From positions 191,796 to 255,795 of the forward strand of contig CAWAEG010000011.1 in the NCBI GenBank assembly GCA_963780895.1: a stretch of 64,000 nucleotides of DNA, in the 5' to 3' direction. This DNA comes from DASQFI01 sp963780895. Its GTDB lineage: Bacteria; Acidobacteriota; Vicinamibacteria; Vicinamibacterales; SCN-69-37. This document shows, piece by piece, positions 51,240 through 60,897 of this stretch. Numbering within the stretch: position 1 is the stretch's first letter; each line of letters opens with the position of its first letter. Below the pieces are notes generated by a model, which was not told where the DNA came from, made no database searches, and saw only the letters and a program-made list of their open reading frames with translations. Position numbers and translations under genes: made by a program.

Positions 51240-53887
51240 AGCGTCAGCCGCGTCTCCCAGCGGTTGCGCGGTGGCTGCTGCGCGTCTCACCCGTGCCGCG
51301 CGAGACGCGTGCCGAGGTGCAGGCCGACCTGCACGAACTCTTCCTGGGACGCCGACGCGATCGCGGCGTCGTCCACGCGCACTGGCGCCTCTATCACGAT
51401 GTGGCGAGTCTGTGGCTCCAATCCCGGCCGGTGGTGCCTACGGCCACGCCGCGATCCACGCCCGCGCTCCTGCGCGACGCGCATGATGACCTCAGGTATG
51501 CGGTGCGCCTGTTCGCGCGACAGCCAGCGATCCTCCTGCTCACAATCGTGGGTCTTTCACTGGGGCTGGGCATCGCCACGGCTGCGTTCAGCATCATGAA
51601 TGCCGCCCTGCGCGGCGAGGGCGTCGTCGACCCGGACCGCGTCCCAGGTGTGCTGAGGACGACCGATCGCTCGGTGTCGACTGCCTGGACGTACGACGAG
51701 TTCCTCCACTTGAGCAAAGGTTCGATGCGGATGCAGGTCGAGGCCGTGCTCTCGGATACCGCGCCCGTGCGGACGACAGCAGCGGAAACGGATGCCCCTT
51801 CGGCTGGCCTCGCGTTCGTCAGCGGTGGGTTCTTCGCGGCGACTGGCGGAGGCGTGACGCTCGGCCGTCCACTTGTCGCGACCGATGAACAGCATATGGG
51901 CTCGCCACCGGTGGTGGTCAGCTTCGTTTTCTGGACCTCGAGGCTCAACCAGGATCCTGCCGTCGTCGGTCGCGCGATCAGGATCGGTCGCACCGCGGCG
52001 ACGGTCGTCGGCGTGGCGGAACGTGGCTTCTCCGTGCCAGGCAACCGCCTGCTCTGGATGCCGTTGACCGCCTACGGCTTGGTGTATGACTCGGCGCCGG
52101 TGAAGCGCACGCCCGACATGGGGGTCCAGGTCTTTGGGCGCTTGTCGCCGGATGTCGCGCTCCCCGAGGCGGCGGCACAGCTCAGTGCGATCGCCGCCGC
52201 GCTGCCAGGCGGGGTACCAGGCGGTGCGACGGGCAGCGACTCCGCGCTTCGGGTGAGACTGGATCCCCACGCGGGGCTGGGGCGCGTGTCCTCGTCAGAC
52301 GCGCTCGCGATCACGCTATTCGTGTCCGCCGTCATCGGTCTCGTGCTGCTGCTGGCTTCCGCGAACGTCGCGACCGTCCTCCTCTCGACCGCCATCAGCC
52401 GCGAGCGCGAGATGGGCGTCCGGGGGGCGCTCGGCGCGAGCCGCTGGCGTATCGTGCGGCAGCTCCTCACAGAGAGCCTCGCGCTGGGGGCGATCGCTGC
52501 AACCATCGGTTTGGTGTTCGCCTACTGGGCGATCCCGATCATCGGCACGATGATCGAGGCGCCGGCCGGCACCGACCTCGCACCGGACCTCAACGTCTAC
52601 CTGTTTCTCGGGATCGTGACGCTCGTCACCGGCGTGTGCGCCGGCCTGGCGCCGGCCCGGCACGGCCGCGGGGCCGATCTCGTCACACCGCTCAAAGGAG
52701 AAGGCGCGCGCCAGAGCCGCGTGGCGCCGCGGCGGTTGCGGTCCATGCTCGTCGTGACGCAGGCCGCCGTCTCGGTGCTCCTCATCGTCATGGCGGCACT
52801 GTTCGTGCGCGCGACCTTCCGCGCGGCGACGATCGACGTGGGGTTCGATGGCGCCGGGCTCTACGCGGTCTCAGCTGGACTCGGTGACGCGTTGGACAAG
52901 GATGGTGTCCGCATCAAGAACTTCTGGGCGCGCGCGATTTCCGAGCTGCAGGCCATACCCGGCATTGCCGCGGTCACCCTGGCGGAACTGACGCCATTCG
53001 GGGGCGTCACGAAAACCGCGATCACGCACGACGAGCCGCCCCGAGTCGTCCACTTCAACCGCACGCGCGCCGAGTATTTCGAGACACTCGGTCTTCGCCT
53101 CCTGGCTGGCCGGACGTATACGCGCGACGAAATCGCGGCAAAGGCTCCAGTGGCACTTGTCAGCCAGTCACTCGCGCGCGCCTACTGGCACGACCAGTCG
53201 CCGCTCGGCCAGATGCTGCCGCAGGAGATCCCGGTATTCGAGACCCGGCCGGTCGTCATCGGTGTGGTCACCGATGTGATCACAGCGCATCTGCACGAGC
53301 GTAATCAGTTCGCATTCTATGAGCCGCTCGACCCCGGCAGCGAAGTGTTCGCGCGGCTCATGGTACGGGTGGCGCCCGGCACGACCGGGGTCATCGATCA
53401 GGTGAGCCAGCGTCTGCGCTCGATCGATCCGCAGGCCGATGTCAGGATCACGAGCGTGACCGCGCTGCTGCAGCAAGAGGCGGGCCGGCCCCGCATGCTG
53501 GCCGCGCTCACCGGCTTTGTCGGCATCATCGCCATCGTCCTGTGCGTCATCGGTCTCTACGGTCTGACCGCGTCTGTCGTCGGTCAACGTGCGCGCGAAA
53601 TGGGCGTGCGCGTCGCGATGGGCGCGGCGCCGCGGGATTTGCTGCGCCTGCTGATGTGGGAGAGCTTGAGGCCGGTCGTGCTCGGTCTCGCGGTCGGGGC
53701 CGCGGCCGCCTTTCTCGCCGGCCGCGTTGTCGTGGCCGCCATGTTCTTCGGCGTATCGCCGCAGGATCCGCTTGCCTTTGCAGGAGCGGCCGCGGTCCTG
53801 CTCGCCGCGGCGACACTCGCGGTTCTGGCGCCGACGCGCCGCGCCGCGGCGGTGGATGCGGCGTTTGTGTTGCGGAGCATCCGGTAG
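51236..53887 (+). CDS. ADOP-type FtsX/MacB-like permease
   Basis: 883 residues. An N-terminal domain of about 75 residues (LLRVSPVPRETRAEVQADLHELFLGRRRDRG) is found only in the acidobacterial duplicated orphan permeases. Then come two MacB-PCD/FtsX halves, each with a TM helix, a periplasmic domain and three TM helices, with repeated motifs EREMGVRGALGASRWRIVRQLLTES and AREMGVRVAMGAAPRDLLRLLMWES. There is no ATPase gene adjacent, hence orphan. Substrate unknown. Confidence 0.93.
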   Translation: MKRQPRLPAVARWLLRVSPVPRETRAEVQADLHELFLGRRRDRGVVHAHWRLYHDVASLWLQSRPVVPTATPRSTPALLRDAHDDLRYAVRLFARQPAILLLTIVGLSLGLGIATAAFSIMNAALRGEGVVDPDRVPGVLRTTDRSVSTAWTYDEFLHLSKGSMRMQVEAVLSDTAPVRTTAAETDAPSAGLAFVSGGFFAATGGGVTLGRPLVATDEQHMGSPPVVVSFVFWTSRLNQDPAVVGRAIRIGRTAATVVGVAERGFSVPGNRLLWMPLTAYGLVYDSAPVKRTPDMGVQVFGRLSPDVALPEAAAQLSAIAAALPGGVPGGATGSDSALRVRLDPHAGLGRVSSSDALAITLFVSAVIGLVLLLASANVATVLLSTAISREREMGVRGALGASRWRIVRQLLTESLALGAIAATIGLVFAYWAIPIIGTMIEAPAGTDLAPDLNVYLFLGIVTLVTGVCAGLAPARHGRGADLVTPLKGEGARQSRVAPRRLRSMLVVTQAAVSVLLIVMAALFVRATFRAATIDVGFDGAGLYAVSAGLGDALDKDGVRIKNFWARAISELQAIPGIAAVTLAELTPFGGVTKTAITHDEPPRVVHFNRTRAEYFETLGLRLLAGRTYTRDEIAAKAPVALVSQSLARAYWHDQSPLGQMLPQEIPVFETRPVVIGVVTDVITAHLHERNQFAFYEPLDPGSEVFARLMVRVAPGTTGVIDQVSQRLRSIDPQADVRITSVTALLQQEAGRPRMLAALTGFVGIIAIVLCVIGLYGLTASVVGQRAREMGVRVAMGAAPRDLLRLLMWESLRPVVLGLAVGAAAAFLAGRVVVAAMFFGVSPQDPLAFAGAAAVLLAAATLAVLAPTRRAAAVDAAFVLRSIR

Positions 53888-54072
53888 TCCAGAGGGACTC
53901 CGGCCAGGCGGAGTCAGCCGCCGCCCTCGTGAACCACGAGATATCGCAAGTTGTTCGAACAACGCGGTTTTTGTCGCGCCCCTTCGGCATCCTGGAAGGG
54001 CACGTACCGTGCTTCATCAGAGCTCCGAGTGCGGATCCAGAGAGACCTGCTCCGTCGAGGAGACTCAACAGA
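53888..54072 (+). other. leader of the DUF3300 gene
   Basis: No gene. It has a short GACTCCG-N6-CGGAGTC dyad (53897-53916) right after the permease stop, possibly its terminator, and GAGGAGA before the next ATG. Confidence 0.4.
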
Positions 54073-55299
54073 ATGAAAACGCTCGTTGTCGGCGTTGGCG
54101 CGACGATCGTATTCGCCGCTGGCGGCCTGGCGCTCCCGGACGCATCGGCCGCGCGTGACCAGTCAGCTTCACAGACCAGCAAGACAACGTCAGCCAAACC
54201 AGCACCGAAGCCTGAGGAGCTCGATCGCCTCTTCGCGCCGATCGCTCTCTATCCGGACCAGCTCCTGGCCCACATGCTGGTGTGCGCGGAAAACCCCGGA
54301 AAGGTGGCCACTCTCAACGAGTGGCTGGCCAGCCAGACTCTGAAAGGCACCGAGCTGCAGGATGCCGCAACGAAAACCGGATTTGGGCCGAGCTACGTGG
54401 CCCTCGTCATCTTTCCACAGGTCATTGAAAAGATGACGAGCCAGTTCGATTGGACGACCCGGATCGGCCAGGCGTTCGCCGCGGATCGATCAGCGGTGTT
54501 CGCCAGCATCCAGCGGCTGAGGGCGAAGGCCAGGCAGACAGGTACGCTGAAGACGACGGCCCAGCAGGAGGTTGAAACCCGGACGACATCGTCCGGCGAG
54601 CAGGTCATCGTGATCGAACCGGCGAACCCGCAGGTCGTCTACGTGCCGCAATACAACCCGCAGGTCGTCTACACCCAGCCTGCCACGACGACCGTGGTCA
54701 TCCAGGAGGACAACACCGACGCGGCTGTTGCGGCCGGCCTCATCGGATTCACGGCCGGGATCGCCATCGGCGCAGCCATCGACAACGACTACTACTACGG
54801 TCCCTACGGATGGTATGGCGGCGGCTACAGGTACGGCGGCGCTTACATGTACAACGACGCCTGGGACGACTACTATGACGCACGCGAAGATGCACGCGAG
54901 GACTGGCAGGACCACAGAGGTGACCTGGCCGATGAACGCGGCGATCGGCGTGAGGACATCGCCGACCAGCGAGGAGACCGTGCAGGCACGACGCAGCAGC
55001 AGCGCACCGACCGGCAGCAGACGCGGCAGGAGAACCGTCCCGAGTCGCAGGCGCAACGTGAGCAGCGCCGCTCCGACGCCAAGGCCGCGGCGCCGCAGTC
55101 CAGCAGCACGAGCCGCTCGAGCCAGGAGGCTCGTGGCTACAGCGGGAGCAAAGATAAGGCGACGAGCCGGACACGGAGCGGCACGAGCTCGGACGCTTTC
55201 TCGGGTTATTCGAGCGGGCGATCCGAACGCGCGGCAAGCTCGCGCGGACAGAAGAGCCGGAGCAGCTCCTCGCGCGGCGGCGGCGGCCGGCGCCGCTGA
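54073..55299 (+). CDS. DUF3300 secreted protein
   Basis: 408 residues from ATG 54073, with a signal peptide (MKTLVVGVGATIVFAAGGLALPDASA). The DUF3300 core EELDRLFAPIALYPDQLLAHMLVCAENPGKV to VVYVPQYNPQVVYTQ is at about 45-210. Then follow a glycine/tyrosine-rich stretch and a disordered, highly charged C-tail of DR/RQ/SR-rich sequence ending SSRGGGGRRR. DUF3300 is common next to DUF2950, as here. Function unknown; probably periplasmic or surface-exposed. Confidence 0.85.
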   Translation: MKTLVVGVGATIVFAAGGLALPDASAARDQSASQTSKTTSAKPAPKPEELDRLFAPIALYPDQLLAHMLVCAENPGKVATLNEWLASQTLKGTELQDAATKTGFGPSYVALVIFPQVIEKMTSQFDWTTRIGQAFAADRSAVFASIQRLRAKARQTGTLKTTAQQEVETRTTSSGEQVIVIEPANPQVVYVPQYNPQVVYTQPATTTVVIQEDNTDAAVAAGLIGFTAGIAIGAAIDNDYYYGPYGWYGGGYRYGGAYMYNDAWDDYYDAREDAREDWQDHRGDLADERGDRREDIADQRGDRAGTTQQQRTDRQQTRQENRPESQAQREQRRSDAKAAAPQSSSTSRSSQEARGYSGSKDKATSRTRSGTSSDAFSGYSSGRSERAASSRGQKSRSSSSRGGGGRRR

Positions 55300-55324
55300 G
55301 ACCTGAAGAGATGGTGAGGGCAGC

Positions 55325-56242
55325 ATGGTCCGCAAGCTGATCGCAGTCGGTTTCGCGTGTCTCGGACTTGCCGCCGCGTCATGCTCGAGAGCCACCCCGG
55401 CTCCGCGGACGTTCGCGACGCCGGAAGAGGCGGTCAAGACACTGAGCGACGTCGTCAAGGCGGGGAAGGTCGACGAACTGCTGGCGATCTTCGGCCCGGA
55501 CGGGCAGGAACTGGTCGACTCGTCCGATCCGGCGACCGCCCGCAGAAACCGCGAGGTGTTCACCGTCGCCGTTGCCGAGCGGTGGCGCCTGATCGATCAG
55601 GGGACCAACACCAAGGTGCTCGTCATCGGCAATGAGGAATGGCCATTCCCGGTCTCGCTCGTACGAGCGGCGAACGGCTGGCAATTCGACACCGCCGCAG
55701 GCAAAGAAGAAGTCATCGCCCGCCGGATCGGACGCAACGAGCTGGCCGCGATGCAGATCAGCCGGACCTATCTCGCCGCGCAGCGGCTCTATGCGCGCCA
55801 GGGCCACGATGGAAAGCCCGCGGGGTTGTACGCGACGACGTTCCGCAGCGATCCCGGGAAGCAGAACGGCCTGTTTTGGCCAGCCGGGCGAGGTCAGAAG
55901 AGCAGCCCGCTGGGAGATCTCGTGGCGCAGGCGGCGGAGGAAGGCCGGCGGCTCGGCGCGGATGGTCAGCCGTCGCCGTTTCACGGCTACTACTTCAAGA
56001 TCCTGACGGCTCAGGGCGCCGCCGCGACCGGCGGGGCGAAGAACTACGCGGCGGCCGGTGAGATGTCGGGAGGATTCGCGCTCGTCGCCTGGCCAGCTCA
56101 GTACGACGTGACCGGAGTCATGACCTTCATCGTCAATCAGGACGGCGTGCTTTACGAGAAAGACCTCGGACCTGAAACCGCAGCCGCGGCCAAGGCGATG
56201 GCTCTCTACGATCCTGATCCGTCCTGGGCGAAGGCGCAGTAA
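55325..56242 (+). CDS. DUF2950 lipoprotein
   Basis: 305 residues with a lipoprotein signal (MVRKLIAVGFACLGLAAASC, Cys at 20). The DUF2950 domain follows: FATPEEAVKTLSDVVKAGKVDELLAIFGPDG, GKEEVIARRIGRNELAAMQ, then FHGYYFKILTAQG and GFALVAWPAQYDVTGVMTFIVN. It is frequently paired with DUF3300, and the two are 25 nt apart. Function unknown. Confidence 0.87.
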   Translation: MVRKLIAVGFACLGLAAASCSRATPAPRTFATPEEAVKTLSDVVKAGKVDELLAIFGPDGQELVDSSDPATARRNREVFTVAVAERWRLIDQGTNTKVLVIGNEEWPFPVSLVRAANGWQFDTAAGKEEVIARRIGRNELAAMQISRTYLAAQRLYARQGHDGKPAGLYATTFRSDPGKQNGLFWPAGRGQKSSPLGDLVAQAAEEGRRLGADGQPSPFHGYYFKILTAQGAAATGGAKNYAAAGEMSGGFALVAWPAQYDVTGVMTFIVNQDGVLYEKDLGPETAAAAKAMALYDPDPSWAKAQ

Positions 56243-56760
56243 TCCCGAAGAGCCGGCAGTGGTCGAGCGCGGAGTCATCATCCGCAAGTTCGCGGCGAAG
56301 ATCGCCCGAAACGTCGGCTCCGCCACCTCCTCGACCTGCCGCAGGGGCCGGAGCCTGACTCCGCCGGGTACAAGGGCTGGCCTGATCTGGAACGTCATGC
56401 GACGCTGCCCGGTCGTGATCGTGGGCCTGCGGCGGGCCGGGTTCACCGGCGGCTGGCTGTAAGAGGGCGGCGGCGGCCGACCGCTGAAGGGCGACCGCGC
56501 TTGCTTTGGATCAATGCGCTTTGCGATTTCCGGAGGTTACACTGGCGTCACTTGGCCGAGCCACGACATCCGACAGGAACTCCGGCCGGCCGGAGTCGGA
56601 CCAGTGGCCGTTCGAGGGGGCACGGGTCCGCGATGTGGCCGGCAAGCCGCAAAATCGCGCCTTTGCTCGCTGACCCAGCAACTTGAGCGCGGGGAACACC
56701 CCTTGCTTTACTGAGTTCCGCCGCGACGTCCATGCAGGCGCTCGCCTAGGGAGACAACAC
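56243..56760 (+). other. long leader of the anaerobic operon
   Basis: No gene is supported. A 67-codon frame at 56259-56462 has no conserved pattern or ribosome site. The notable content is the FNR-like box at 56502-56515 and the -10 at 56538-56543. The next 210 bp would be a 5' leader of unusual length, with a CCGGCCGGCCGGAG dyad near 56583. Confidence 0.5.
56502..56543 (+). promoter_or_regulatory. FNR/CRP-type box and -10 of the serine-fermentation operon
   Basis: TTGCTTTGGATCAA matches 9 of 10 positions of the TTGAT-N4-ATCAA consensus. A TACACT hexamer at 56538-56543 predicts a start near 56550, which puts the box centre at -41.5, the textbook class II activator position. That the downstream genes include oxygen-sensitive enzymes supports anaerobic control. 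This is inferred from sequence only. Confidence 0.55.
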
Positions 56761-58383
56761 ATGAAATCGGAGAAGCACGACAACGAAACCTCGTTCCTGC
56801 CCGCGGAAGACCTGACTAACGCGGACGTCCCGGCGGGTGTGGACAGACGGGCATTCATGATGCGCAGCGCCGTCCTCGGCGCAGCGAGTGTGATTGCGGG
56901 CTGTTCTCCATCGTCATCGGAACAACAAGCCACGGCCGCGACCGCGGCCCCACCTGCTCCGGCTCAGACGGCGACCAAACTCTCCCCTGACCTCGAGGTC
57001 GTCAAGAAGTCGAAGGGCAACGTGATGACGGTGCTGGAAGAGTTCTACAAGGTAGGTCCGGGACCGTCCAGCTCCCACACCATTGGCCCGATGCGCATCA
57101 CCTACGACTTCTATCAGCGCGCCACCAAGCTGCCGCCCGAGCAGCTTGCAAAGGCCACCGGCCTGAAGGTCCATCTGTTCGGCAGCTTGAGCGCGACCGG
57201 CAAAGGGCACGGCACCGAGCGAGCCGCGCTGGCGGGAATCATCGGCAAGGAGCCGGCAACCGTCGAACCCGAATTCCTCGATAGCCTCGCGTCGAACCCG
57301 AACCAGAGCTTCCCGGTGAAACTGGGGGACAAGACCTTCAATCTGACGCTGAAAGACATCGTTTACGATGCGCCCAAGGGGGACTTCCCGCATCCCAACA
57401 CGATGACGTGCAAGTTGATGGCAGGGGACAGCGTCATCCACGAGCTCGAGTACTACTCGGTCGGCGGCGGCTTCATCGAATGGAAGGGCTATCAGCCGCC
57501 GAAGAAGGGGCAGCCGAAATACCCGTACTCGACCATGAAGGAGATCCTGGCGTACGCGCAGAAGGACAAGCTCTCCATTGCGCAGGTCGCCATGGCCAAC
57601 GAGGTTGCGGTGTCCGGGAAGAGCGAGGCGGAGATCAACGCGTTCATCGACAAGATCCATACGGCGATGGTCAACATCGTCAAAGCCGGGTTGAAAGCGC
57701 CGTCTGGCACGCTGCCCGGGCCCATCAAGCTCAAGACCAAGGCCGGCGACGTCCACGCACGCGCGATGGACGACAAGTTTGAGGCGCGCCGCGCGATGGG
57801 GCTCGTGTCGGCGTACGCGCTGGCAGGATCGGAAGAAAACGCCCGAGGTCACCTGGTCGTGACCGCGCCGACGGGTGGATCGGCCGGCGTCCTGCCGGCG
57901 CTGGTGTACTCGCTGGGCGAGGGTGGCCGCAAGATGCCGAAGGAAAAGATCAGGGATGGATTCCTGGCCGCCGCCGCCATCGGGTATCTGTGCAAACACA
58001 ACGCGACGCTCTCGGGAGCGGAGGGCGGCTGTCAGGCGGAGATCGGTGTCGCCTCCGCGATGGGAGCGGCCTTACTCGCCCAGGCACACGATTTGCCCGC
58101 TCAGGTCGTCGCGAACGCGGCAGAAGCCTCGCTGCAGCATCACCTCGGCATGACCTGCGATCCGGTCGCCGGTTTCGTGCAACTGCCGTGCATCGAACGG
58201 TGCGCGTTCGGCGCCATCAAGTCGTGGACCGGTTTCGTGATCGCGTCCAACGAGATCCCGGCCCACCGCCGTGTCGACTTCGACACGACCGTGGCTGCCA
58301 TGGCGCTGACCGCCAAGGAGATGAACGCGAAGTACAAGGAAACGTCGGAAGGCGGCCTGGCGGTCTCCGTGACGCTCTGCTAA
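56761..58383 (+). CDS. sdaA: L-serine ammonia-lyase with Tat/lipoprotein leader
   Basis: 540 residues from ATG 56761 (AGGGAGA upstream). Residues 29-48 read RRAFMMRSAVLGAASVIAGC: a twin-arginine motif, hydrophobic core and lipobox Cys48, then an Ala/Pro linker. From about 85 it is a single-chain L-serine dehydratase: VGPGPSSSHTIGP, SATGKGHGTERA, SGAEGGCQAEIGVASAMGA and GMTCDPVAGFVQLPCIERCA, with iron-sulphur ligands Cys424, Cys466 and Cys477. The enzyme converts serine to pyruvate and ammonia. Family members are cytosolic, so an exported form is unexpected. Confidence 0.85.
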   Translation: MKSEKHDNETSFLPAEDLTNADVPAGVDRRAFMMRSAVLGAASVIAGCSPSSSEQQATAATAAPPAPAQTATKLSPDLEVVKKSKGNVMTVLEEFYKVGPGPSSSHTIGPMRITYDFYQRATKLPPEQLAKATGLKVHLFGSLSATGKGHGTERAALAGIIGKEPATVEPEFLDSLASNPNQSFPVKLGDKTFNLTLKDIVYDAPKGDFPHPNTMTCKLMAGDSVIHELEYYSVGGGFIEWKGYQPPKKGQPKYPYSTMKEILAYAQKDKLSIAQVAMANEVAVSGKSEAEINAFIDKIHTAMVNIVKAGLKAPSGTLPGPIKLKTKAGDVHARAMDDKFEARRAMGLVSAYALAGSEENARGHLVVTAPTGGSAGVLPALVYSLGEGGRKMPKEKIRDGFLAAAAIGYLCKHNATLSGAEGGCQAEIGVASAMGAALLAQAHDLPAQVVANAAEASLQHHLGMTCDPVAGFVQLPCIERCAFGAIKSWTGFVIASNEIPAHRRVDFDTTVAAMALTAKEMNAKYKETSEGGLAVSVTLC

Positions 58384-58386
58384 AGC

Positions 58387-58541
58387 GTTTTCGGGATCGG
58401 TGTAACGTGTTCCTGAGCCCGACCTTTGCGAGCGCGACTTCTCTCGTATACGCGCCGGGCGCGTGGCAGGCCCGATCCTGCTGCCTTGCGGCAAGCGGCG
58501 AGCGGGAGGGCGCAGGAACACGCTACACCGATCCCGAAAAC
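58387..58541. mobile_element. 155-bp MITE-like element with 29-bp terminal inverted repeats
   Basis: The left terminus GTTTTCGGGATCGGTGTAAC continues as GTGTTCCTG (58387-58415). The right terminus (58513-58541) is its complement with one mismatch in 29 positions. The interior has no ORF. It sits 3 nt after the sdaA stop and before pta. I see no flanking target duplication. It could alternatively be a very long terminator or attenuator. Confidence 0.7.
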
Positions 58542-58684
58542 GGCCGTGTACCCTCGCGACTACCAGACAGCCTTCGAGCCTCTCTTGTACGGCGTCGGGC
58601 TCGCGACCGTTCTCACCCACTTCTCTTGCGAGAGACGGGGCCTGCGGTTCGGCCGCAGGCTCCGGCACCAGCTGGTACCAGTCC

Positions 58685-59629
58685 ATGACTCGAGAACAAG
58701 GAACGGGAAAGTACGAACAGGTGCTCGCGCGGTGTCGGAGCATTGATCCGATCCCGACCGCGGTCGCCCATCCCTGCGAATCGTCGGCGCTCATCGCGGC
58801 GCTCGAGGCCGGTACTGAAGGGCTGATTACGCCCATTCTCGTCGGGCCGGCCGCCAAGATTCGGGACGTGGCGAAGCAGAACGGCCTCACCCTGGGTGAA
58901 ACGCGGATCGTCGATGTGCCGCACAGCCACGGGGCGGCTGCCAAGGCCGTGGAGCTCGTTCGTCAAGGGCAGGCGGAGCTGCTCATGAAGGGAAGCCTGC
59001 ACACCGACGAGCTGTTGGGCGCCGTCGTCGCGCGGGAGACGGGCCTCCGCACGGGACGCCGCATCAGCCACGTGTTCGTCATGGACATTCCGACGTATCA
59101 CAAAGTGCTGATTATCACCGACGCGGCGATCAACATCGCGCCGACGCTGGAGGACAAGGTCCACATCTGCCAGAACGCCATCGATCTTGCGATGTCTCTC
59201 GGCGTGAGCACACCGAAGGTCGCCATTCTCGCCGCGGTCGAGACGGTCACCTCCAAGATGCCGGCCACCATCGACGCGGCGGCGCTCTGCAAGATGGCCG
59301 ATCGGGGACAGATTACAGGCGGCATCCTGGACGGGCCACTCGCGTTCGACAATGCCATCAGCAAGGAGGCCGCGAGCGTGAAGAAAATCACGTCGAAGGT
59401 CGCGGGCGACCCGGATATTCTCCTGGTGCCCGACCTCGAGGCCGGCAACATGCTGGCCAAGCAGCTCAGTTTTCTGGCGAATGCCGACAGCGCCGGTCTG
59501 GTGCTCGGCGCACGCGTCCCGATCATCCTGACGAGCCGCGCCGATAGCGTTCGCTCGAAGATCGCCAGTTGCGCGGTCGCGGTGCTGACCGCTCACGCGC
59601 GACGACAATCGCTGAAGGCCGCGTCGTAA
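58685..59629 (+). CDS. pta: phosphate acetyl/butyryltransferase
   Basis: 314 residues from ATG 58685. A stand-alone PTA/PTB domain: LITPILVGPAAKIRDVAKQNGL, LLMKGSLHTDELLGAVVARETGLRTGRRISHVFVMD, and the C-terminal PDLEAGNMLAKQLSFLANADSAGLVLGARVPIILTSRADS. It makes acetyl-phosphate from acetyl-CoA and phosphate. It is nearer in type to the PTB/short PTA branch than to E. coli Pta, so butyryl-CoA could also be a substrate. It directly precedes acetate kinase. Confidence 0.9.
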   Translation: MTREQGTGKYEQVLARCRSIDPIPTAVAHPCESSALIAALEAGTEGLITPILVGPAAKIRDVAKQNGLTLGETRIVDVPHSHGAAAKAVELVRQGQAELLMKGSLHTDELLGAVVARETGLRTGRRISHVFVMDIPTYHKVLIITDAAINIAPTLEDKVHICQNAIDLAMSLGVSTPKVAILAAVETVTSKMPATIDAAALCKMADRGQITGGILDGPLAFDNAISKEAASVKKITSKVAGDPDILLVPDLEAGNMLAKQLSFLANADSAGLVLGARVPIILTSRADSVRSKIASCAVAVLTAHARRQSLKAAS

Positions 59630-59673
59630 AGAAACCGCGCTCGCGCGGGCACGCAGGCCTGCTTCGAGGAGTC

Positions 59674-60873
59674 ATGAACGACTACGCAGTTGTGCTCAAT
59701 GCTGGCTCATCGAGCCTCAAGTTCTGCGTCTACAGCAGGCCGGAGGCCGAGGCCTGGGGTCTTGAGGCGCGCGGCCAGATCGAGGGCATCGGAACCTCGC
59801 CGAAATTCTCCGCCAAGGACGGAGCCGGTGGCCCGCTCGACGGCCAGGGCGCGAACATGGCGGAGGTGAGCGACGCCCGCACCGCGCTCGATTCTCTCGC
59901 GGCCTGGCTGCGTTCCCGCTACGGCGGCGCGCGGGTGCTCGGTGTCGGGCACCGCGTGGTCCATGGCGGGGCGAAGTTCGCCGGTCCAACGATCGTCACG
60001 CCACAGGTACTGGAGGAGCTCCGCACGCTGGTTCCGCTGGCGCCGCTGCATCAGCCGTACAACCTCGCGGCGATTGACGCCGTGAGCGAGCGGCTTCCCC
60101 AGGTACCGCAGGTCGCCTGCTTCGACACGAGTTTTCATCGCGGCCAGCCGGCCGTCGCCGAAGTGATTCCGCTGCCTCGGGAAATCTGCCGCGCCGGCGT
60201 GCAGCGGTACGGCTTTCACGGGCTGTCGTACGAATACATCGCGTCCGTGCTGCCGCAGGTGGCGCCGGAGATTGCCAGCGGGCGCGTCATCGTCGCGCAC
60301 CTTGGCAGCGGCGCAAGCCTCTGCGCCTTGAAGAACGGCCGAAGCGTCGACCACAGCCTCGGGTTCACCGCGCTCGACGGGCTCTGCATGGGCACGCGGC
60401 CCGGCGCCGTCGATCCCGGCGTCGTCCTCTATCTGTTTCAGAACCTCGGACTGTCCGCCAAAGACGTGGAGACGATCCTCTACAAGAAATCGGGTCTGCT
60501 GGGCATCTCCGGCATCAGCAATGACATGCGCGATCTCATTGGCAGCAGCGAGCCGGGGGCCCGGCTCGCCGTGGACTACTTCGTGTACCGCGCGGCCAAG
60601 GAGATTGGCGCGCTCGCGGCGGTCCTGGGCGGGATCGACGGGATGGTCTTCACCGCCGGCATCGGCGAGAACTCGCCCGAGATTCGCGCCCGGATCTGCG
60701 AGTCCTCCGCGTGGCTCGGCATCGACCTGGACAGGGAGCAGAACGCGCGACGCGGACCGCGGATCTCGCGGACCGACAGCCGGGTGTCGGCATGGGTCAT
60801 TCCGACCAACGAGGAACTGATGATCGCCCGGCATACCGGGATGCTGTTGGGACTCATCGAAGCCCGCGCCTAG
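59674..60873 (+). CDS. ackA: acetate kinase
   Basis: 399 residues from ATG 59674 (CGAGGAG upstream). ASKHA-fold motifs are all present: VVLNAGSSSLKF, ACFDTSFHRGQP, QRYGFHGLSYEYI, IVAHLGSGASLCALKNGRSVDHSLGFT and FTAGIGENSPEIRARIC. It converts acetyl-phosphate and ADP to acetate and ATP, the energy-yielding step of the pathway. It is somewhat divergent in the N-terminal third but catalytically complete. Confidence 0.95.
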   Translation: MNDYAVVLNAGSSSLKFCVYSRPEAEAWGLEARGQIEGIGTSPKFSAKDGAGGPLDGQGANMAEVSDARTALDSLAAWLRSRYGGARVLGVGHRVVHGGAKFAGPTIVTPQVLEELRTLVPLAPLHQPYNLAAIDAVSERLPQVPQVACFDTSFHRGQPAVAEVIPLPREICRAGVQRYGFHGLSYEYIASVLPQVAPEIASGRVIVAHLGSGASLCALKNGRSVDHSLGFTALDGLCMGTRPGAVDPGVVLYLFQNLGLSAKDVETILYKKSGLLGISGISNDMRDLIGSSEPGARLAVDYFVYRAAKEIGALAAVLGGIDGMVFTAGIGENSPEIRARICESSAWLGIDLDREQNARRGPRISRTDSRVSAWVIPTNEELMIARHTGMLLGLIEARA

Positions 60874-60897
60874 CGGGCAGGAAGCGAAGGCGTACTG

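Noticed and set aside
56259..56462. 67-codon ORF after the DUF2950 gene
   Set aside because: No ribosome site, no recognisable pattern, Arg-rich as expected of random GC-rich sequence.
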